This document shows, in pieces, positions 5,568-8,146 of a stretch of 8,146 nt of DNA (position 1 is the stretch's first letter; the number at the start of each line of letters is the position of its first letter). A program made the position numbers and the translations under genes. Under the pieces are notes generated by a model that saw only the letters and a program-made list of their open reading frames with translations, was not told the origin of the DNA and did not search any database. The DNA lies in NCBI GenBank assembly GCA_002388885.1, contig DGNI01000111.1, forward strand, positions 2,172-10,317. Reading direction: 5' to 3'. The stretch is from Parvularculaceae bacterium UBA4496 (GTDB lineage: Bacteria; Pseudomonadota; Alphaproteobacteria; Caulobacterales; Parvularculaceae).

Positions 5568-5984
5568 ATGACCGGTCTCGTCATCAAATTGAAACCGAAC
5601 GAAAAAGTGCTCGTAAACGGCGTGATTCTCCAGAATGGAGATCGCGCCGCAAGCATAAGAGTGCGCACGAGTGACGTTTCGATTCTTCGCGCCCGTGACG
5701 CCATCCAGAAAGACGATGCGAACACACCGCTGAAACGTATTTACTACATTGCTCAGCTCGCCATGGCTGGTGAGGCCGAAGCAGAACTGGCCACGCAACA
5801 AATCTCGCAAGGGCTCGAGCCATTGAAATCCATTTTCGGCGGCGAGGCGTCAGGCGAGCTTGAGCGTGCAGAAGAAGCTGCAAAAGACCAGAAATTTTTC
5901 GTGGTCATGCGCGCGGTTAAAAAACTTTTTCCCCTGGAAGAAATCCTGTTGCATCGCACACCGGCGCCGGCGCTCGCTTCATGA
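5568..5984 (+). CDS. flbT: FlbT, flagellin mRNA-binding repressor
   Basis: FlbT couples flagellin synthesis to hook completion; in Caulobacter it binds the 5' untranslated region of flagellin mRNA and promotes its decay. The 138-residue product carries the family's N-terminal beta-rich segment LVIKLKPNEKVLVNGVIL with QNGDR (4-26), then ILRARDAI (39-46) and the helix RIYYIAQLAMAG (57-68). The C-terminal part (about 95-138) is charged and then hydrophobic, with FFVVMRAVKKLFPLEEILL. Its ATG abuts the flaF stop with no gap, and GAAGGAG at 5553-5559 gives a strong ribosome binding site inside flaF. Its TGA overlaps the next gene's ATG (ATGA). No key motif appears lost. Confidence 0.93.
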   Translation: MTGLVIKLKPNEKVLVNGVILQNGDRAASIRVRTSDVSILRARDAIQKDDANTPLKRIYYIAQLAMAGEAEAELATQQISQGLEPLKSIFGGEASGELERAEEAAKDQKFFVVMRAVKKLFPLEEILLHRTPAPALAS

Positions 5985-6826
5985 CATTCTATCCAGCCAT
6001 ACCCTTAAGCGGATATCTCGGCTGGAAAGTCTTCGACAACAGCGCGGACCGCCAATTCGAAGTCTTTAAGGACACGCCGGCCGTGGTCCGCAATGTTGAT
6101 TATTTTCGTGAAAACATCGCAAATGCGACATCGGCGAAAAAACTCGTCGAAGATCGCCGTCTTTTGACTGTAGCGTTGGGCGCTTACGGCCTCGGCGAGG
6201 AAATAAACAAAAAAGCGTTCATTCAGAAGATTCTGGAAGACGGTACTGAATTTGGCGATTCGTTCGCAAACCGTCTGAGCGATCCGCGCTGGCGCGCCTT
6301 CGCAAAAGACTTTGGCTACGGCAACTTTACCGGGCCAAGGGTTGGAATTGAGTCTTTCCGCGAGCAAACCGCGAATAACTACCTTGAACGCGCTTTCGAA
6401 GTCCGTGTAGGCGAAGTCAATACGGACATGCGGCTCGCCATGAATTTCAGGCGCGAAATCGCCAAGATTGCTGAAGGCGCGAATGTGGAAACGGCGGGTT
6501 GGTTCCAGATCATGGGTCAATCGCCGCTTCGTATCGTTATGGAAGGTGCGCTCGGCCTGCCCTCTTCTATCGGTCAGGCAGATATCGACAAACAGAAGGA
6601 GCTTTTCGAACGTAAGGCCGAACAATTCTTTGGCGGCAAGTCGCCGGCGATTTTCAAGGACCCAATAAAAGTCGAAGACGCGCTGCGCCGGTTTTTTCTG
6701 TATTCTGAAGTTCAGAACGGGCCGACGGCTTCAACGCCCGGCGTTGCGGCGCTGTCCATTCTCGGCGGCGGCCCTTCCCTCGGCGCAAGCTCCGTCGCTA
6801 ATCTTTTTGTTTCGAATACGTTTTAG
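5981..6826 (+). CDS. DUF1217 family protein, flagellum-associated, function unknown
   Basis: The 281-residue product resembles the DUF1217 family, found among flagellar genes in Alphaproteobacteria and without an assigned role that I know of. It is soluble and mostly helical. A block at about 50-115 reads KKLVEDRRLLTVALGAYGL, FIQKILEDGT, ANRLSDPRWRAFAKDFGYG. A second helical block at about 155-240 includes GWFQIMGQSPLRIVMEGALGLP and IKVEDALRRFFL. The tail is Gly/Ser-rich. There is no signal peptide or membrane segment. The ATG overlaps the flbT stop (ATGA) and no good ribosome binding site precedes it, so translation is probably coupled to flbT. Its TAG overlaps the convergent fliI stop. Context suggests work with FlaF/FlbT or with flagellin export, but that is inference. 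Confidence 0.75.
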   Translation: MTFYPAIPLSGYLGWKVFDNSADRQFEVFKDTPAVVRNVDYFRENIANATSAKKLVEDRRLLTVALGAYGLGEEINKKAFIQKILEDGTEFGDSFANRLSDPRWRAFAKDFGYGNFTGPRVGIESFREQTANNYLERAFEVRVGEVNTDMRLAMNFRREIAKIAEGANVETAGWFQIMGQSPLRIVMEGALGLPSSIGQADIDKQKELFERKAEQFFGGKSPAIFKDPIKVEDALRRFFLYSEVQNGPTASTPGVAALSILGGGPSLGASSVANLFVSNTF

Positions 6827-8146
6827 CTGATCGCATTCGCGCCAATGGCTGACGCATTTTTGCGGCCGGCATAAACAGCGCGTGATAGTCGTTCAAAACT
6901 GGCGGCGATCCCGCCAGCGTTTTTCTCCGAAATAAATGCGTCGAGCTTGGGCCAGATTTCCAGGGCCCGGTCGATCTGCGCATCGGCGCCGTGGGCGTAA
7001 AGGCCGGCGCGCACGATGGTTTCAGAATCCTCGTAAGCACGCAGGATCGCTCGCGCATCGCGCAGCAATAGATTTTCTTCGTTCGTTGCAGCGCGCGGCA
7101 AGGATCGAGAGACGCTTCGCGACACATCAATCGCCGGAAAGCGCCCGCGCTCAGCGATAGCGCGTTCGAGCACAATATGACCGTCGAGGATGCCACGGAT
7201 CATGTCCGCCACCGGTTCGTTATGATCGGATCCGGCAACCAGAACCGAAAACACCGCCGTGATGTCGCCGTGGCCCTCTTCGCCAGGCCCTGACCGCTCC
7301 ACCAGAGAAGCGATGGTGCGGAAAGTCGAAGGCGGAAAAGCGTGCAGCGACGGCGCTTCGCCCGCCGAAAGGGCAATCTCGCGATGCGCCTCTGCGTAGC
7401 GTGTCAACGAATCGAACAGCAAAAGGACTTGTTTACCTTTGTTACGAAAATATTCCGCCGTCGCCATGGCGAGATGGGCGCCGCGTTTTTTTGCAAGTGG
7501 CGACTGATCCGCCGTCGAAGCAACGACAACGGTCTTTTTCATCCCCTCAGGGCCGAGCACCTCTTCAACGAAGCCGCGCACCTCACGCCCGCGCTCGCCG
7601 ATCATCGCCACAACGGCGACATCGCATTCAACACCGCAGGCGATATCTCCCAACAGCGAGGATTTGCCAACGCCGGACCCGGCAAAAAGGCCTACGCGCT
7701 GGCCACGGCAGATAGGTAACAGCGTGTCGAGAACGCAGAGACCCGTTGGTAAACGATTTCCTAACATCTTGCGCAGCGCAGCGTTTGGCGCGGGATGCTC
7801 CAGGGCTATTGCAGAATCCCCATGGGCAAGCGGTTCGCCGTTCATGGCGTTGCCGAAAGGATCGACGATCTTCCCGATCCAGTCTTCACAGGGCATGGCC
7901 TCCCCGCCGGCACGGTCTAGCGTCGCTACGTCGCCCACAGACGCGCCCACGAGCGAGTCAAAGGCAAAGCCCGTCGCTTTATCCCCATCCATCGCCACTA
8001 TCTTGACGCGCACGTCGCGGCCATTGGCGGTTGCGATACGCACGGTGTCGCCGAGCGACGCATAACCGGCGAGCCCTTCAATCTTCAATGAAAGGCCATC
8101 GGTAGCAGTGACCGCGCCATAATGCTGCGGGCCTGCCGTTTTAAGA
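6823..8146 (-). CDS. fliI: FliI, flagellar export ATPase (start beyond window edge)
   Basis: FliI is the hexameric F1-beta-like ATPase that unfolds and feeds substrates into the flagellar type III apparatus. The frame is open to the right edge, giving 440 complete codons. Numbering from the first one, the Walker A loop AGSGVGKS is at 155-162, GERGRE with the catalytic-type Glu at 183-188, and Walker B LLLFDS at 241-246 followed by LTRYAEAHREIALSAGE. SLHAFPPSTFRTIASLVERSG matches the substrate-loop region of the family. The visible N-terminus (YGAVTATDGLSLKIEGL) is the normal beta-barrel start, so the TTG at 8088 is an internal Leu and not the real start. Family members are about 440-457 residues, so few are missing. 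No fliJ follows; the next gene is convergent, with stop codons overlapping at 6823-6826. Confidence 0.95.
   Translation of the reverse strand, partial: LKTAGPQHYGAVTATDGLSLKIEGLAGYASLGDTVRIATANGRDVRVKIVAMDGDKATGFAFDSLVGASVGDVATLDRAGGEAMPCEDWIGKIVDPFGNAMNGEPLAHGDSAIALEHPAPNAALRKMLGNRLPTGLCVLDTLLPICRGQRVGLFAGSGVGKSSLLGDIACGVECDVAVVAMIGERGREVRGFVEEVLGPEGMKKTVVVASTADQSPLAKKRGAHLAMATAEYFRNKGKQVLLLFDSLTRYAEAHREIALSAGEAPSLHAFPPSTFRTIASLVERSGPGEEGHGDITAVFSVLVAGSDHNEPVADMIRGILDGHIVLERAIAERGRFPAIDVSRSVSRSLPRAATNEENLLLRDARAILRAYEDSETIVRAGLYAHGADAQIDRALEIWPKLDAFISEKNAGGIAASFERLSRAVYAGRKNASAIGANAIS

Noticed and set aside
6005..6625. 206-codon open frame on the minus strand opposite the DUF1217 gene
   Set aside because: It mirrors a well-supported gene in a GC-rich background, has no ribosome binding site or recognisable domain, and DUF1217 is the frame with family resemblance.
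7086..8088. fliI as a complete gene starting at the TTG at 8088
   Set aside because: The frame stays open to 8146 and the extra residues match the FliI N-terminal barrel, so the gene is cut by the window edge.
1..8146. CRISPR array, tRNA/rRNA genes, transposase or phage genes
   Set aside because: I saw no spaced direct repeats, no tRNA-like cloverleaf or CCA-ended gene, and no transposase or integrase motifs on either strand.

Overview
The window is part of an alphaproteobacterial flagellar gene cluster. The strongest taxonomic pointer is the trio flagellin, FlaF, FlbT. FlaF and FlbT are flagellin-biosynthesis regulators essentially restricted to Alphaproteobacteria. A CheL/FlgJ-type rod-binding protein and a DUF1217 protein point the same way. 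Base composition is about 60% GC in the conserved genes sampled. Order and genus cannot be fixed from the sequence alone.

Layout: (1) 1-116 carries a palindromic REP-like repeat in front of fliL. (2) 117-662 is fliL (+). (3) 695-991 is a small AT-rich orphan gene (+, about 40% GC) that I do not recognise. It lies where fliM often follows fliL in relatives. (4) 1031-2898 is a minus-strand pair, fliK then flgD: hook-length control and hook-cap scaffold. (5) An 82-bp AT-rich divergent region separates fliK from a plus-strand pair, a rod-binding protein (CheL/FlgJ N-domain type) and a FlgN-like chaperone, joined by a 4-bp GTGA overlap. (6) 3670-3903 is a 234-bp non-coding stretch leading into the flagellin gene, with several inverted repeats and a strong ribosome binding site. 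(7) 3904-5100 is a 398-residue flagellin with an enlarged central domain, closed by a near-perfect intrinsic terminator. (8) 5181-6826 is flaF, flbT and a DUF1217 gene, abutting or overlapping. (9) 6823-8146 is fliI (-), the export ATPase, whose start lies just beyond the right edge. Its stop codon overlaps that of the DUF1217 gene tail to tail.

Together these genes cover several stages of assembly: export energy (FliI), rod and hook construction (rod-binding protein, FlgD, FliK, possibly FlgN), motor/stator support (FliL), and the filament with its dosage control (flagellin, FlaF, FlbT). By family knowledge FlaF promotes and FlbT restrains flagellin synthesis through flagellin mRNA, so the long structured flagellin leader is the natural place to look for that control. 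Most of the window is ordinary flagellar biology. The parts worth a second look are the AT-rich orphan, the REP-like element, the flagellin leader, the flagellin central domain and the DUF1217 gene coupled to flbT.
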